From positions 248,001 to 312,000 of the forward strand of contig NZ_JAEULY010000015.1 of NCBI RefSeq assembly GCF_016793595.1: a stretch of DNA of 64,000 bases. The letters run 5' to 3'. Shown here piece by piece: positions 1 through 8,444 of this stretch. The DNA comes from Phreatobacter sp. (GTDB lineage Bacteria > Pseudomonadota > Alphaproteobacteria > Rhizobiales > Phreatobacteraceae). Positions within the stretch are counted from its first letter, which is position 1. The number at the start of each line of letters is the position of its first letter. The notes under the pieces are model-generated. The model was not told where the DNA came from, did not search any database, and saw nothing but the letters and a program-made list of their open reading frames with translations. Made by a program: the position numbers and the translations under genes.

Positions 1-142
1 CGAACTGGTTCGTAGTCTACCCGCAGTCGGACGCACAAATAAGGCATTTTTTTCGGATCGCCAGCGGCCCGCGCCGTCGTGTCGCGGCGAGGGGAACCGG
101 CCCGGCCACCCCCGCCGCGTCGTCGATGCCCCCCGATTTGCC

Positions 143-1042
143 TCAGAACTGCTTCGCCAGGCGCGGATCGAGCGCGTCGCGCAGGCCGTCGCCGAGCAGG
201 TTCACCGCAAGGACCGTGACGGAGAGGAACAGGGCCGGAAACAGCACGATGTAGAACTTGACCTGCCAGAGCGCCCGGCCCTCGGCCATGATATTGCCCC
301 AGGACGGGATGATCGGCGGCGTGCCGGCGCCGATGAACGACAGGATCGCCTCGGTGATCATGGCGGCGGCGCAGATATAGGTCGCCTGAACGATGATCGG
401 GGCCAGCGTGTTCGGCAGGATGTGCTTGACGATGATCACCGGCGTCGAGGTGCCGGAGGCGATGGCCGCATCGACATAGGGCTGCTCGCGCAGGGACAGC
501 ACGACGCCGCGAACAAGACGCGAGACGCGCGGAATCTCCGCGATGGTGATGGCGAGGATGACATTGCCGACCGAGCCCCGGGTCAGCGCCATCAGCGCCA
601 CCGCGAGCAGGATCGAGGGGATCGACATGATGCCGTCCATCACGCGCATCAGGACCGCATCCACCTTCCTGATGTAACCGGAGATCAGGCCGATGATCAG
701 GCCGCCGATGGAGGCGCATATCGCCACCGAGAAGCCGACGATCAACGAGACGCGGGTGCCGTAGAGCACGCGCGAATAGATGTCGCGGCCGAGCATGTCG
801 GTGCCGAACCAGAACTGCGCCGAGGGCTCGCGCGTGCGCAGGCGCGTCGAGATCGCCGTCGGGTCGATCGTGCCGAGGAAGGGCGCGAAGATGGCGATGA
901 ACACCACCGAGAACAGGATCACCGTGCCGATCGTGATCGTCGGGTAACGGCGGACGAAGCGAAGGGGGGTCATGCGCCGGCGTACGGGGGACTGCTCGGC
1001 GACGTCGATGGGAGCGGAGGTATCGGGGCTATGCGCGGTCAA
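143..1042 (-). CDS. Peptide/nickel-type ABC transporter permease (DppC/OppC family)
   Basis: Inner-membrane permease subunit of an ABC importer, 299 residues. The first membrane helix lies near residues 36-56, followed by the family's FGTDMLGRD motif (about 79-87), a DppC-type membrane domain, an EAA-like loop around 190-212 that should contact the ATPase, and the usual C-terminal LLGDGLRDALDPR. The start chosen is TTG overlapping the upstream permease stop by 4 bp (TTGA); an ATG at 973 would give a 276-residue protein. It is the last gene of a minus-strand operon. No ATPase gene is visible in the 142 bp left of it, so the ATPases must lie beyond the window or elsewhere. Substrate cannot be deduced. 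Confidence 0.93.
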   Translation of the reverse strand: MTAHSPDTSAPIDVAEQSPVRRRMTPLRFVRRYPTITIGTVILFSVVFIAIFAPFLGTIDPTAISTRLRTREPSAQFWFGTDMLGRDIYSRVLYGTRVSLIVGFSVAICASIGGLIIGLISGYIRKVDAVLMRVMDGIMSIPSILLAVALMALTRGSVGNVILAITIAEIPRVSRLVRGVVLSLREQPYVDAAIASGTSTPVIIVKHILPNTLAPIIVQATYICAAAMITEAILSFIGAGTPPIIPSWGNIMAEGRALWQVKFYIVLFPALFLSVTVLAVNLLGDGLRDALDPRLAKQF

Positions 1043-1980
1043 TAGCGGATCCTCGGATCGACGAGGGTATAGACGAGGTCGACCATCAGGTTGACCAGCA
1101 CGTAGACGAAGGAGAACAGCAGGACGAGACCCTGGATTACCGGATAGTCGCGGCGCAGGATCGCATCCACCGTCAGCCGTCCGAGCCCGGGAATGGCGAA
1201 GACGCTCTCCGTCACCACCGCCCCGCCGATCAGCAGCGCCACGCCGATGCCGATCACCGTGACGATCGGCACGGCGGCGTTCTTCAGCGCGTGCAGGAAC
1301 AGGACGTCGCGCTGGCTGACGCCCTTGGCGCGCGCGGTGCGGATATAGTCCTGCTGGAGCACTTCGAGCATGGTCGCGCGGGTGATGCGGGCGATCAGCG
1401 CGACATAGACGCAGCCGAGCGCCACCGCCGGCAGGATGAGGTTCTCAAGCCACGGCTTCACCCCTCGCGCGATCGGCGTGTATCCCTGCACGGGCAGCCA
1501 GTCGAGCTCCAGCGCGAAGATGTAGGCGAGGATGTAGCCGACGACGAAGACCGGCACCGAGAAGCCGAACACGGCGAAGGCCATGATCGTCCGGTCGACC
1601 CAGGTTCCCGCCTGCCATGCCGCCAGCACGCCCATCGGCACGGCGACGACGATGGCGAGGACCAGGGTCACGACCATCAGCGACAGGGTCGGCTCGACCC
1701 GCTGCGCGATCAGCTGCGTCACCGGCAGCCCCGTGAAGATCGAGGTGCCGAGGTCGAACCGCGCGATCTGCCACACCCACTCGCCGAACCGCACCAGGAA
1801 CGGCCGGTCGAGCCCGAGGCTCTGGCGGATCTTCTCGACATCTTCCGGCGTCGCCTGATCGCCCGCGATGACCGCCGCGGGGTCGCCGGGCGCGATGTAG
1901 AGCAGCGAGAACACGAACAGCGCGACGACGGCCATGACCGGGATCGTCGCGAGTATCCGCCGCAGAATATAGGTCAGCAT
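1039..1980 (-). CDS. Peptide/nickel-type ABC transporter permease (DppB/OppB family)
   Basis: Inner-membrane permease subunit, 313 residues, normal for the family. It opens with the typical DppB N-terminus (membrane helix about 9-30, then APGDPA at 30-35) and has an EAA-like loop around 211-235 (DYIRTARAKG) for ATPase coupling, followed by the conserved ESVFAIPGLGRL stretch near 258-269. It pairs with the DppC-type permease whose start overlaps its stop. The binding-protein gene lies 61 bp upstream on the same strand, so the three genes probably form one transcript in the order binding protein, DppB, DppC. Confidence 0.95.
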   Translation of the reverse strand: MLTYILRRILATIPVMAVVALFVFSLLYIAPGDPAAVIAGDQATPEDVEKIRQSLGLDRPFLVRFGEWVWQIARFDLGTSIFTGLPVTQLIAQRVEPTLSLMVVTLVLAIVVAVPMGVLAAWQAGTWVDRTIMAFAVFGFSVPVFVVGYILAYIFALELDWLPVQGYTPIARGVKPWLENLILPAVALGCVYVALIARITRATMLEVLQQDYIRTARAKGVSQRDVLFLHALKNAAVPIVTVIGIGVALLIGGAVVTESVFAIPGLGRLTVDAILRRDYPVIQGLVLLFSFVYVLVNLMVDLVYTLVDPRIRY

Positions 1981-2041
1981 CGGGCCTGCCTTTCAGGATG
2001 CGGAACGGCAGGCGCAAGGCCCGCCGTTCCGCCGATCAGCG

Positions 2042-3643
2042 TCAGGCCTTGGCGACGTTCCAGAAGAACGGCAGCGGTCCCTTGGTGATGCCGCTGACAT
2101 TGCTGCGCCAGGCCGTGTAGGTCAGGAAGAAGCCGGGCGGCACGTAGACGACATTGTCAAGCGCCGCCTTGTTGAGCGCGCGCATGGCGGCCTTCTCCTC
2201 GTCGAGGTTCTTGGCCTCGAACCAGTTGGTCACCTGCTGCTCGACCGCCGGAATGTTCGGCCAGCCGAACCAGGCGCCGTCGCCGTTTGCCCGGATCGCC
2301 GTATAGGCGGCCGGGTTGATGCAGTCGGCGCCCGCATGCCACGAGAAGAAGATGTTCCAGCCGCCCTGCGCCGGCGGGGACTTCAGCGCGCGGCGCTGGC
2401 CGGTCGTGCCCCAGTCGGTGGCGACGAAATCGACGTTCATGCCGATTCGCTTCAGCAACTGGTGCGCGACGTCGCCCTGCGCCTTGGTCACCGGCTGGTC
2501 CTGCGCCACGACCATGGTCACCGGCTCGCCCTTGTAGCCGCTCTCGGCGAGCAGGCGCTTGGCACCCTCGATGTCGCGGCGGCCCTTGAGGATCTCGCCG
2601 CCCTCCTCGTTGTAGAGGGGCGTGCCGGGGGTGAAATAGCCCGGCAGCGGCTTCCAGAGGTTGTCGTCCGAGCCGACGATGGCCCGCATGAACTCCTCCT
2701 GGTCGAGCGCCATGAGGATCGCCCGGCGCGCCCGCACGTCGTTGAAGGGCGGGTGCAGGTGGTTGAGGCGGAAGGCGCCGATATTGCCGAGCGGATCGCC
2801 GATATCGACGCGGATATTGCGGTTGCGCTTCAGCACCGGCACGAGGTCGGCGATCGGATTCTCCCACCAGTCGATCTCGCCGTTCTGCAGCGCCGCCGAG
2901 GCGGTGGCGGGGTCCGGCATGATCACCCATTCGATCCGGTCGACCAGCATGCGCTTGCCGCCGGCGAGCCAGGAGGCCGGTTCGGAACGCGGCACGTAGT
3001 CGGCGAATTTCTCGAACACGGCCTTGGCGCCGGGCACCCAGTCGCCGCGGACGAATTTCATCGGGCCGGAGCCGATATATTCGGTGATCTGCTGGAACGG
3101 ATCGGTCTTGGCAATGCGCTCCGGCATGATGAAGGAGCAGGGCGAATTGTTCTTGCCGAGCGCCAGCAGCATTTTCGGATAGGGCCGCTTCAGCCGCCAG
3201 CGGAAGGTGGTGTCGTCGACCGCGACGATCTCCTCCTGGATCGCCTTGATCATCAGGCCCATGGGATCGCGGAACGACCAGCGGATGAGGCTGGCGACGC
3301 AGTCCTTGGCCAGAACCGGCGTGCCGTCGTGGAACTTGAGGCCCGAGCGCAGTTTGAACGTCCAGGTCAGGCCGTCGGAGGAGACCTCCTCGGAATCAAC
3401 CATCTGGCGCTGCGGGACCAGCTTGTCGTCGACGCCGTAGAGCGTGTCCCAGACCAGCGCGGCGGCGTTGCGGACGACATATTGCGTCCCCCAGATCGGG
3501 TCGAAATTCGCGAGATTGGCCTGCGGCACAAAGCGTAGCGTCTTCGCCGCCGCGCCCTGCCCGATGGCCGGGGCGGACAGGCCGCCCGAGGCCGCGACGA
3601 GACCGGCGCCAGCGCCCGCCCTGATGAAAGTCCTGCGGTCCAT
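2042..3643 (-). CDS. ABC transporter substrate-binding protein, SBP family 5 (DppA/OppA-like), Tat-exported
   Basis: Periplasmic ligand-binding component of the importer encoded downstream, 533 residues. The N-terminus MDRRTFIRAGAGAG has a twin-arginine motif followed by a hydrophobic segment and an AxA-like site, so Tat export is likely. The body shows SBP_bac_5 features, including DGLTWTFKLRSGLKFHDGTP near residues 90-108 and an LNHLHPPFNDVRARRAI stretch near 290-306. This family binds peptides but also opines, sugars, nickel and aromatic-derived ligands. The gene diverges from the protocatechuate genes starting at 4122, which makes an aromatic-related ligand possible; that is inference from position only. 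Confidence 0.93.
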   Translation of the reverse strand: MDRRTFIRAGAGAGLVAASGGLSAPAIGQGAAAKTLRFVPQANLANFDPIWGTQYVVRNAAALVWDTLYGVDDKLVPQRQMVDSEEVSSDGLTWTFKLRSGLKFHDGTPVLAKDCVASLIRWSFRDPMGLMIKAIQEEIVAVDDTTFRWRLKRPYPKMLLALGKNNSPCSFIMPERIAKTDPFQQITEYIGSGPMKFVRGDWVPGAKAVFEKFADYVPRSEPASWLAGGKRMLVDRIEWVIMPDPATASAALQNGEIDWWENPIADLVPVLKRNRNIRVDIGDPLGNIGAFRLNHLHPPFNDVRARRAILMALDQEEFMRAIVGSDDNLWKPLPGYFTPGTPLYNEEGGEILKGRRDIEGAKRLLAESGYKGEPVTMVVAQDQPVTKAQGDVAHQLLKRIGMNVDFVATDWGTTGQRRALKSPPAQGGWNIFFSWHAGADCINPAAYTAIRANGDGAWFGWPNIPAVEQQVTNWFEAKNLDEEKAAMRALNKAALDNVVYVPPGFFLTYTAWRSNVSGITKGPLPFFWNVAKA

Positions 3644-4023
3644 AGTGTCATTCTCCCCTGGAACCCCTGCAGCTCCGGACTTCGTCCTGTGAGCGAGGGG
3701 TGGATTCGCCGTCGGAATCGACTGACCCGCCGATGCCGCTCCGGTCGCTCACGGTAACGCGTGGCAAGCGCCGTGCCATAAGGACTTTTCCGGGGAATGT
3801 CGTACCGATGGGACAGAATGAGGCCGGCCGACAGAGCGTCGGGCGCCTTATTCGGCAGCAGGCCCGGTCTTTGGGCATCGGGCCGCCCGTTGCCCCGGCC
3901 GCGACGGGCCCGGCCGCCGCGCAAGCAGCTGGTCCGCTTATCTCCCTTTCCGGCCCCTATCTGGACCAGGCACCGCTTCCCGACCTCACGCCAAGGCACG
4001 GGATTCGGCGCTGGCAGATCAAT
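3644..4023. other. Divergent intergenic region between ABC importer and pca genes
   Basis: This non-coding stretch separates two divergent transcripts. It should hold the promoter for the minus-strand ABC operon, but no convincing -35/-10 pair was found for it. Open frames that cross it have no family resemblance and are treated as chance. The regulatory elements for the plus-strand genes lie just to the right, at 4024-4063. Confidence 0.5.
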
Positions 4024-4063
4024 GTTCGTTTAGCGCACAGTCGTCTGAATATCGCACTTGACA
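4024..4063 (+). promoter_or_regulatory. Candidate IclR-type (PcaR/PcaU-like) operator and -35 box of the pca genes
   Basis: Positions 4024-4038 read GTTCG-N5-CGCAC. A degenerate second copy, GTCTG-N5-CGCAC, lies at 4043-4057, 19 bp downstream in the same orientation. The second copy abuts a perfect TTGACA at 4058-4063. From memory, the P. putida PcaR site reads GTTCGATAATCGCAC, whose arms match the first copy exactly. No good -10 hexamer lies 16-18 bp after TTGACA, which is common at activator-dependent promoters. The start codon of the first gene is at 4122. No iclR-family gene is present in the window. Confidence 0.5.
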
Positions 4064-4121
4064 GAGCCGGTCTCCGGCGCGAGGACGGAGGCGGAAACGC
4101 GACAACAGGTAAGGGCAGGCC

Positions 4122-4973
4122 ATGGCCGAGTTCATGTCCCTCAGCGCGGCGATCGCCGGCGCGGTCCGCGACGGTGACACCGTCGCGATGGAGGGCTTCA
4201 CGCATCTGATCCCCTATGCCGCCGGCCACGAGGTGATCCGCCAGGGCAAGAAGGATCTGACGCTGATCCGCATGACCCCGGACATCCTCTACGATCAGAT
4301 CATCGGCATGGGCCTCGCCAAGAAGCTCGTCTTCTCCTGGGCCGGCAATCCCGGCGTCGGCTCGCTGCACCGGGTGCGCGAGGAGATCGAGGCCGGCCGC
4401 CTCGCCATCGAGGAGCATTCCCACGCCGCCATGGCCAATGCCTTCGAGGCCGGCGCGGCCAACCTGCCTTTCGCCGTGTTCCGGGGCTACAAGGGCGTCG
4501 ATCTGCCGAAGGTCAATCCGAACATCCGCTCGGTGACCTGCCCCTATACCGGCGAGGTTCTGGCGACCGTGCCGGCCGTGCGCCCGGATGCCTCGATCAT
4601 CCACGCGCTGAAGGCCGACCGTGAGGGCAACGTCATGCTGGAAGGTATTGTCGGCGTGCAGAAGGAGGCGGTGCTCGCCGCCAGGCGCTCGGTCGTGACC
4701 GTCGAGGAGATCGTCGATGACTTCGGCCCGCGCAACGCCAATGCGGTGATCCTGCCGTCCTGGACGGTCGGCGCGATCGCCAAGGTGCCCGGCGGCGCCC
4801 ATCCCTCCTATGCGCAGGGCTATTACAAGCGCGACAACGCCTTCTACATCGCCTGGGACAAGATCGCCCGCGACAAGGCGACGTTCCTGAAATGGATGGA
4901 CGAGAACGTCATGAACAAGGGGCCCGAGAGCTTCGAGGCCCATGCCCGCCGCTTCGCGGTCGCGGCCGAGTGA
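4122..4973 (+). CDS. 3-oxoadipate CoA-transferase subunit A (GctA/CatI type)
   Basis: Alpha subunit of a family I CoA-transferase, 283 residues. With its partner it is expected to move CoA from succinyl-CoA to 3-oxoadipate, the penultimate step of the beta-ketoadipate pathway. The sequence is of the longer glutaconate CoA-transferase (GctA) type, like CatI of chloroaromatic-degrading Pseudomonas, rather than the shorter PcaI type. Evidence includes the N-terminal DGDTVAMEGFTHLIPYAAGHEV region (about 18-39). It is followed after 13 bp by the beta subunit and then by pcaF and pcaHG, which fixes the likely substrate by context. Other acyl-CoA substrates cannot be excluded from sequence alone. 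Confidence 0.87.
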   Translation: MAEFMSLSAAIAGAVRDGDTVAMEGFTHLIPYAAGHEVIRQGKKDLTLIRMTPDILYDQIIGMGLAKKLVFSWAGNPGVGSLHRVREEIEAGRLAIEEHSHAAMANAFEAGAANLPFAVFRGYKGVDLPKVNPNIRSVTCPYTGEVLATVPAVRPDASIIHALKADREGNVMLEGIVGVQKEAVLAARRSVVTVEEIVDDFGPRNANAVILPSWTVGAIAKVPGGAHPSYAQGYYKRDNAFYIAWDKIARDKATFLKWMDENVMNKGPESFEAHARRFAVAAE

Positions 4974-4986
4974 GGGGACAGACGCG

Positions 4987-5754
4987 ATGACCGACTACAG
5001 CCCCAACGAGATCATGACCATCGCCGCGGCGCGGCTGCTCACCAATGACGATGTCTGCTTCGTCGGCATCGGCGCGCCGTCGGCCGCCTGCAACCTCGCG
5101 CGCCTCACCCACGCGCCGAAGATCACGCTGATCTACGAGAGCGGCACGCTGTCGACGCGGCCCACCGTCCTGCCGCTGTCCATCGGCGACGGCGAGCTTT
5201 GCGACACCGCGCTGACCACCGTCTCGGTGCCGGAAATGTTCCGCTACTGGCTGCAGGGCGGGCGCATCACCATCGGCTTCCTCGGCGGCGCGCAGATCGA
5301 CCGCTTCGCCAATCTCAACACCACGGTCGTCGGTCCCTACGACGCTCCGAAGGTGCGCCTGCCCGGCGGCGGCGGCGCGCCGGAGATCGCCATCAATTGC
5401 GGCCAGATCTTCATCATCATGGCCATGGGCCAGCGCGCCTTCATGGAGAAGCTGCCCTTCATCACCTCGCTCGGCCACGGCACCGGCAAGGGTTCGCGCG
5501 AGGCGCTGGGCGTCAAGACGCGCGGGCCGACCCAGCTCATCACGGACCTCTGCATCTTCGAGCCGGACGCGGAGACGAGCGAATTGACCGTCACCTCTGT
5601 TCATCCGGGCGTCACCCGCGAGCAGATCCAGGAGAACTGCGGCTGGCCGGTGAAATTCGCGCGCGAGGTGAAGGAAACCCGCGCGCCCGACACCACCGAA
5701 CTCACCGTGCTGCGCGACCTGCACGCGCGCACCAAGGCCGCCCACGCGGCCTGA
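4987..5754 (+). CDS. 3-oxoadipate CoA-transferase subunit B (GctB/CatJ type)
   Basis: Beta subunit of the CoA-transferase, 255 residues. The ESG motif at residues 51-53 carries the glutamate expected to form the covalent CoA-thioester intermediate in this family. The start at 4987 (MTDYSPNE) is preferred because a GAGGGGACA ribosome-binding region precedes it and the protein then matches the family's usual length. An in-frame upstream ATG at 4942 lies inside the alpha-subunit gene. The gene is co-directional and closely spaced with the alpha subunit and with pcaF, consistent with one operon. Confidence 0.87.
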   Translation: MTDYSPNEIMTIAAARLLTNDDVCFVGIGAPSAACNLARLTHAPKITLIYESGTLSTRPTVLPLSIGDGELCDTALTTVSVPEMFRYWLQGGRITIGFLGGAQIDRFANLNTTVVGPYDAPKVRLPGGGGAPEIAINCGQIFIIMAMGQRAFMEKLPFITSLGHGTGKGSREALGVKTRGPTQLITDLCIFEPDAETSELTVTSVHPGVTREQIQENCGWPVKFAREVKETRAPDTTELTVLRDLHARTKAAHAA

Positions 5755-5774
5755 CCGATTCGAAGGAGATGACC

Positions 5775-6980
5775 ATGGCCGATGTCTTCATCTGTGACGC
5801 GGTTCGCACCCCGATCGGCCGCTACGGCGGCGCGCTCGCCAAGGTGCGGGCCGACGATCTGGCGGCCGTGCCGCTGAAGGCGCTTCTCGCGCGCCACCCG
5901 CAGATCCGCGACGCCATCGACGAAATCGTCTTCGGCTGCGCCAATCAGGCCGGCGAGGACAATCGCAACGTCGCCCGCATGGCCTCGCTGCTGGCGGGCC
6001 TGCCCGACGCCACGCCGGCCATGACCGTCAACCGGCTCTGCGCCTCCGGGCTCGATGCGGTCGGCGCCGCCGCCCGCGCCGTGAAGGCCGGCGAGATCGA
6101 TCTCGCCATTGCCGGCGGCGTCGAGAGCATGACCCGCGCGCCCTTCGTCATGGGCAAGTCGCAGGAGGCCTTCGGCCGCTCGGCCGATATCTTCGACACG
6201 ACCATCGGCTGGCGCTTCATCAACCCCCTGATGAAGCAGCAATACGGCGTCGATTCCATGCCGGAGACCGGCGAGAACGTGGCGGAGGAATTCCAGGTCT
6301 CCCGCGAGGCGCAGGACGCCTTCGCGCTGGCCTCGCAGAAGAAGGCGGGCAAGGCGATTGCCTCGGGCTATTTCGCCGAGGAGATCGTTCCCGTCGCGGT
6401 GCCGGGCGGCAAGGCCGGCCCGATCGTCGTCGACAAGGACGAGCACCCCCGCCCGGAGACCACCGCCGAGGGCCTCGCCAAGCTCAAGGCCTTCGTGCGC
6501 CAGCCGGGCACGGTCACCGCCGGCAACGCCTCCGGCGTCAATGACGGCGCTTGCGCCATGATCATCGCCTCGGCCGAGGCCGTGAAGAAATATGGCCTCA
6601 CCCCCCGCGCCCGCGTGCTCGGCCTCGCCTCGGCCGGCGTGCCGCCCCGCATCATGGGCATCGGCCCGATCCCCGCGGTGAAGAAGCTGATGGAGCGGCT
6701 CGACCTGAAGATTTCCGCCTTCGACGTCATCGAGCTCAACGAGGCCTTCGCCAGCCAGGGCATCGCGGTGCTGCGCGGCCTCGGCATCGCCGAGGATGCG
6801 GATCACGTGAACCCCAATGGCGGCGCCATCGCTCTCGGCCATCCGCTCGGCATGTCGGGGGCGCGCATCGCCGCGACCGCAGTCCACCAGCTGGAGAAGA
6901 CCGGCGGCCGCTACGGCCTCGCCACCATGTGCGTCGGCGTCGGCCAGGGCGTGGCGCTGGCGGTCGAGCGGGTGAACTGA
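5775..6980 (+). CDS. pcaF: 3-oxoadipyl-CoA thiolase
   Basis: Thiolase of the acetyl-CoA acetyltransferase family, 401 residues. It cleaves 3-oxoadipyl-CoA with CoA to succinyl-CoA and acetyl-CoA, the last step of protocatechuate catabolism. Visible features are the nucleophilic cysteine in NRLCASG (about C89), the GHPLGMSGARI active-site histidine loop and the C-terminal CVGVGQG with the second catalytic cysteine. The N-terminus DVFICDAVRTPIGRYGG is typical of PcaF. The start at 5775 is chosen over ATG 5769 because AAGGAG (5763-5768) then sits 6 bp away. Context with the CoA-transferase and pcaHG supports PcaF over a generic beta-oxidation thiolase. Confidence 0.92.
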   Translation: MADVFICDAVRTPIGRYGGALAKVRADDLAAVPLKALLARHPQIRDAIDEIVFGCANQAGEDNRNVARMASLLAGLPDATPAMTVNRLCASGLDAVGAAARAVKAGEIDLAIAGGVESMTRAPFVMGKSQEAFGRSADIFDTTIGWRFINPLMKQQYGVDSMPETGENVAEEFQVSREAQDAFALASQKKAGKAIASGYFAEEIVPVAVPGGKAGPIVVDKDEHPRPETTAEGLAKLKAFVRQPGTVTAGNASGVNDGACAMIIASAEAVKKYGLTPRARVLGLASAGVPPRIMGIGPIPAVKKLMERLDLKISAFDVIELNEAFASQGIAVLRGLGIAEDADHVNPNGGAIALGHPLGMSGARIAATAVHQLEKTGGRYGLATMCVGVGQGVALAVERVN

Positions 6981-7055
6981 CGCGGATCAATGCAGCCGCG
7001 GGCGGGGCGCAACATCGTCCGCGGCAACGAGAACAAACCAGAGGAAACGACGGCG

Positions 7056-7766
7056 ATGACGCTGATCCTGCCGCGGGAATCGACCAGGGCTCATCCGCCG
7101 AGCCTGCATCCGGCCTATACGAGCACGGTGCTGCGCGCGCCGAAAAAGCCGCTGATCCTCGTGCCGCACACGCTCTCCGAGCTGACCGGCCCGGTCTATG
7201 GCCACGACAAGGTGCGCGAGAGCGATTCCGACCTCACCCGCCAGCATGACGGCGAGCCACTCGGCGAGCGGATCATCGTCACCGGCCGCGTGCTGGACGA
7301 GGACGGCCGCCCGGTGCCGAGCGCGCTCGTCGAGCTCTGGCAGTGCAACGCCGCCGGCCGCTACGTCCACACCCGCGACCAGCATCCGGCTCCGCTCGAT
7401 CCGAACTTCACCGGCGCCGGCCGCTATCTCACCGGCGAGGACGGCCGCTACCGTTTCACCACCGTCAAGCCCGGCGCCTATCCCTGGCGCAACCACCACA
7501 ATGCCTGGCGTCCCGCCCATATCCATTTCTCGGTCTTCGGCCCGTCCTTCCTGTCGCGGCTGGTGACCCAGATGTATTTCCCGGGCGATCCGCTGTTCCC
7601 GTTCGATCCGATCTTCAACGGCATCCCGGACGAGCGCGCGCGCAATCGCCTCATCGCCCGCTTCGACCTCGAGACGACCCAGCCGGAATGGGCGCTCGGC
7701 TATCAGTTCGACATCGTGCTTCGCGGCCGCGACGCGACCCCCACGGAAGAGCCGCATGACCATTGA
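7056..7766 (+). CDS. pcaH: Protocatechuate 3,4-dioxygenase beta subunit
   Basis: Iron-bearing subunit of intradiol ring cleavage, 236 residues; it converts protocatechuate and O2 to 3-carboxy-cis,cis-muconate. The four ferric ligands are visible as Y103 (GRYVH), Y142 (AYPW), H155 and H157 (PAHIHF). They keep exactly the spacing of Y108, Y147, H160 and H162 in the P. putida enzyme. The start at 7056 follows a GAGGAAA ribosome-binding site; the frame extends upstream without family similarity. The gene overlaps pcaG by 11 bp, which points to translational coupling of the two subunits. Confidence 0.96.
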   Translation: MTLILPRESTRAHPPSLHPAYTSTVLRAPKKPLILVPHTLSELTGPVYGHDKVRESDSDLTRQHDGEPLGERIIVTGRVLDEDGRPVPSALVELWQCNAAGRYVHTRDQHPAPLDPNFTGAGRYLTGEDGRYRFTTVKPGAYPWRNHHNAWRPAHIHFSVFGPSFLSRLVTQMYFPGDPLFPFDPIFNGIPDERARNRLIARFDLETTQPEWALGYQFDIVLRGRDATPTEEPHDH

Positions 7767-8370
7767 GACCAGCCAGGACACCACGCGCCCGGACGGCATC
7801 TCGCCGTCGCAGACGGTCGGCCCGTTCTTTCACTACGGCCTGACGCCCGGCGAGGCCTATCCGCACGTGCCGGTCTCCGCCGACGGCCATGTCGCCGCGC
7901 GCGGCACGCCCGGCGAGCACATCATCGTCACCGGCCGGGTGCTCGACGGCGAGGGCCAGCCGGTGCCCGATGCCATGATCGAGATCTGGCAGGCCGATTC
8001 GGAAGGCCGTTACGCCCATCCGAACGACAAGCGTCCGCGCGCCAGCAACACGTTCATGGGTTTCGGCCGCTCCGACACCAGGGCGGACGGCACCTTCCGC
8101 TTCGAGACGATCAAGCCGGGCCGCGTGCCGGGCCCCGGCGGCAAGGATCAGGCGCCGCATCTGGTCGTCGCCGTGTTCGGCCGAGGCATGCTGAAACAGC
8201 TCCACACCCGGCTCTATTTCGAAGACGAGACCGCCAATGCCGAGGACGCCATCCTCGCACTGGTTCCCGCCGACCGCCGCCAGACGCTGATCGCGGCGCG
8301 CGAGGGACAGACCTACAGCCTCGACATCCGCCTGCAGGGCGAGGACGAGACGGTGTTCTTCGACGTGTGA
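7756..8370 (+). CDS. pcaG: Protocatechuate 3,4-dioxygenase alpha subunit
   Basis: Alpha subunit of the dioxygenase, 204 residues, the usual length. It shares the intradiol dioxygenase fold with PcaH, including HIIVTGRVLDGEGQPVPDAMIEIWQAD around residues 55-81, but lacks the iron-ligand set, as expected for PcaG. It starts inside the 3' end of pcaH (ATG 7756, pcaH stop 7764-7766). It is the last gene of the cluster. No pcaB, pcaC, pcaD or pcaL is present in the window, so the intermediate steps must be encoded elsewhere. Confidence 0.95.
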   Translation: MTIETSQDTTRPDGISPSQTVGPFFHYGLTPGEAYPHVPVSADGHVAARGTPGEHIIVTGRVLDGEGQPVPDAMIEIWQADSEGRYAHPNDKRPRASNTFMGFGRSDTRADGTFRFETIKPGRVPGPGGKDQAPHLVVAVFGRGMLKQLHTRLYFEDETANAEDAILALVPADRRQTLIAAREGQTYSLDIRLQGEDETVFFDV

Positions 8371-8399
8371 CGGATCTGGATTGGGTTAGCTCACCTTCG

Positions 8400-8420
8400 C
8401 CTCTCCCCGGCGGGGAGAGG
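8400..8420. terminator. Hairpin between convergent pcaG and LysE-family genes
   Basis: A perfect 9-bp inverted repeat (CCTCTCCCC / GGGGAGAGG) with a 3-nt loop lies between two convergent genes. It has no T-tract on either strand, so it may be a factor-assisted terminator, a 3'-end stabiliser or a dispersed palindrome rather than a classical intrinsic terminator. Confidence 0.45.
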
Positions 8421-8444
8421 TGGGGGCCGACCCAGCCTTCCCGC

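Noticed and set aside
1..142. End of another gene or a terminator left of the ABC operon
   Set aside because: No frame with coding character enters from the left, and the T-run near 48-54 is not preceded by a stable hairpin on either strand.
3644..4121. Short frames in the divergent region as possible genes
   Set aside because: No family similarity, no ribosome-binding site and poor codon use; the region is better explained as regulatory.
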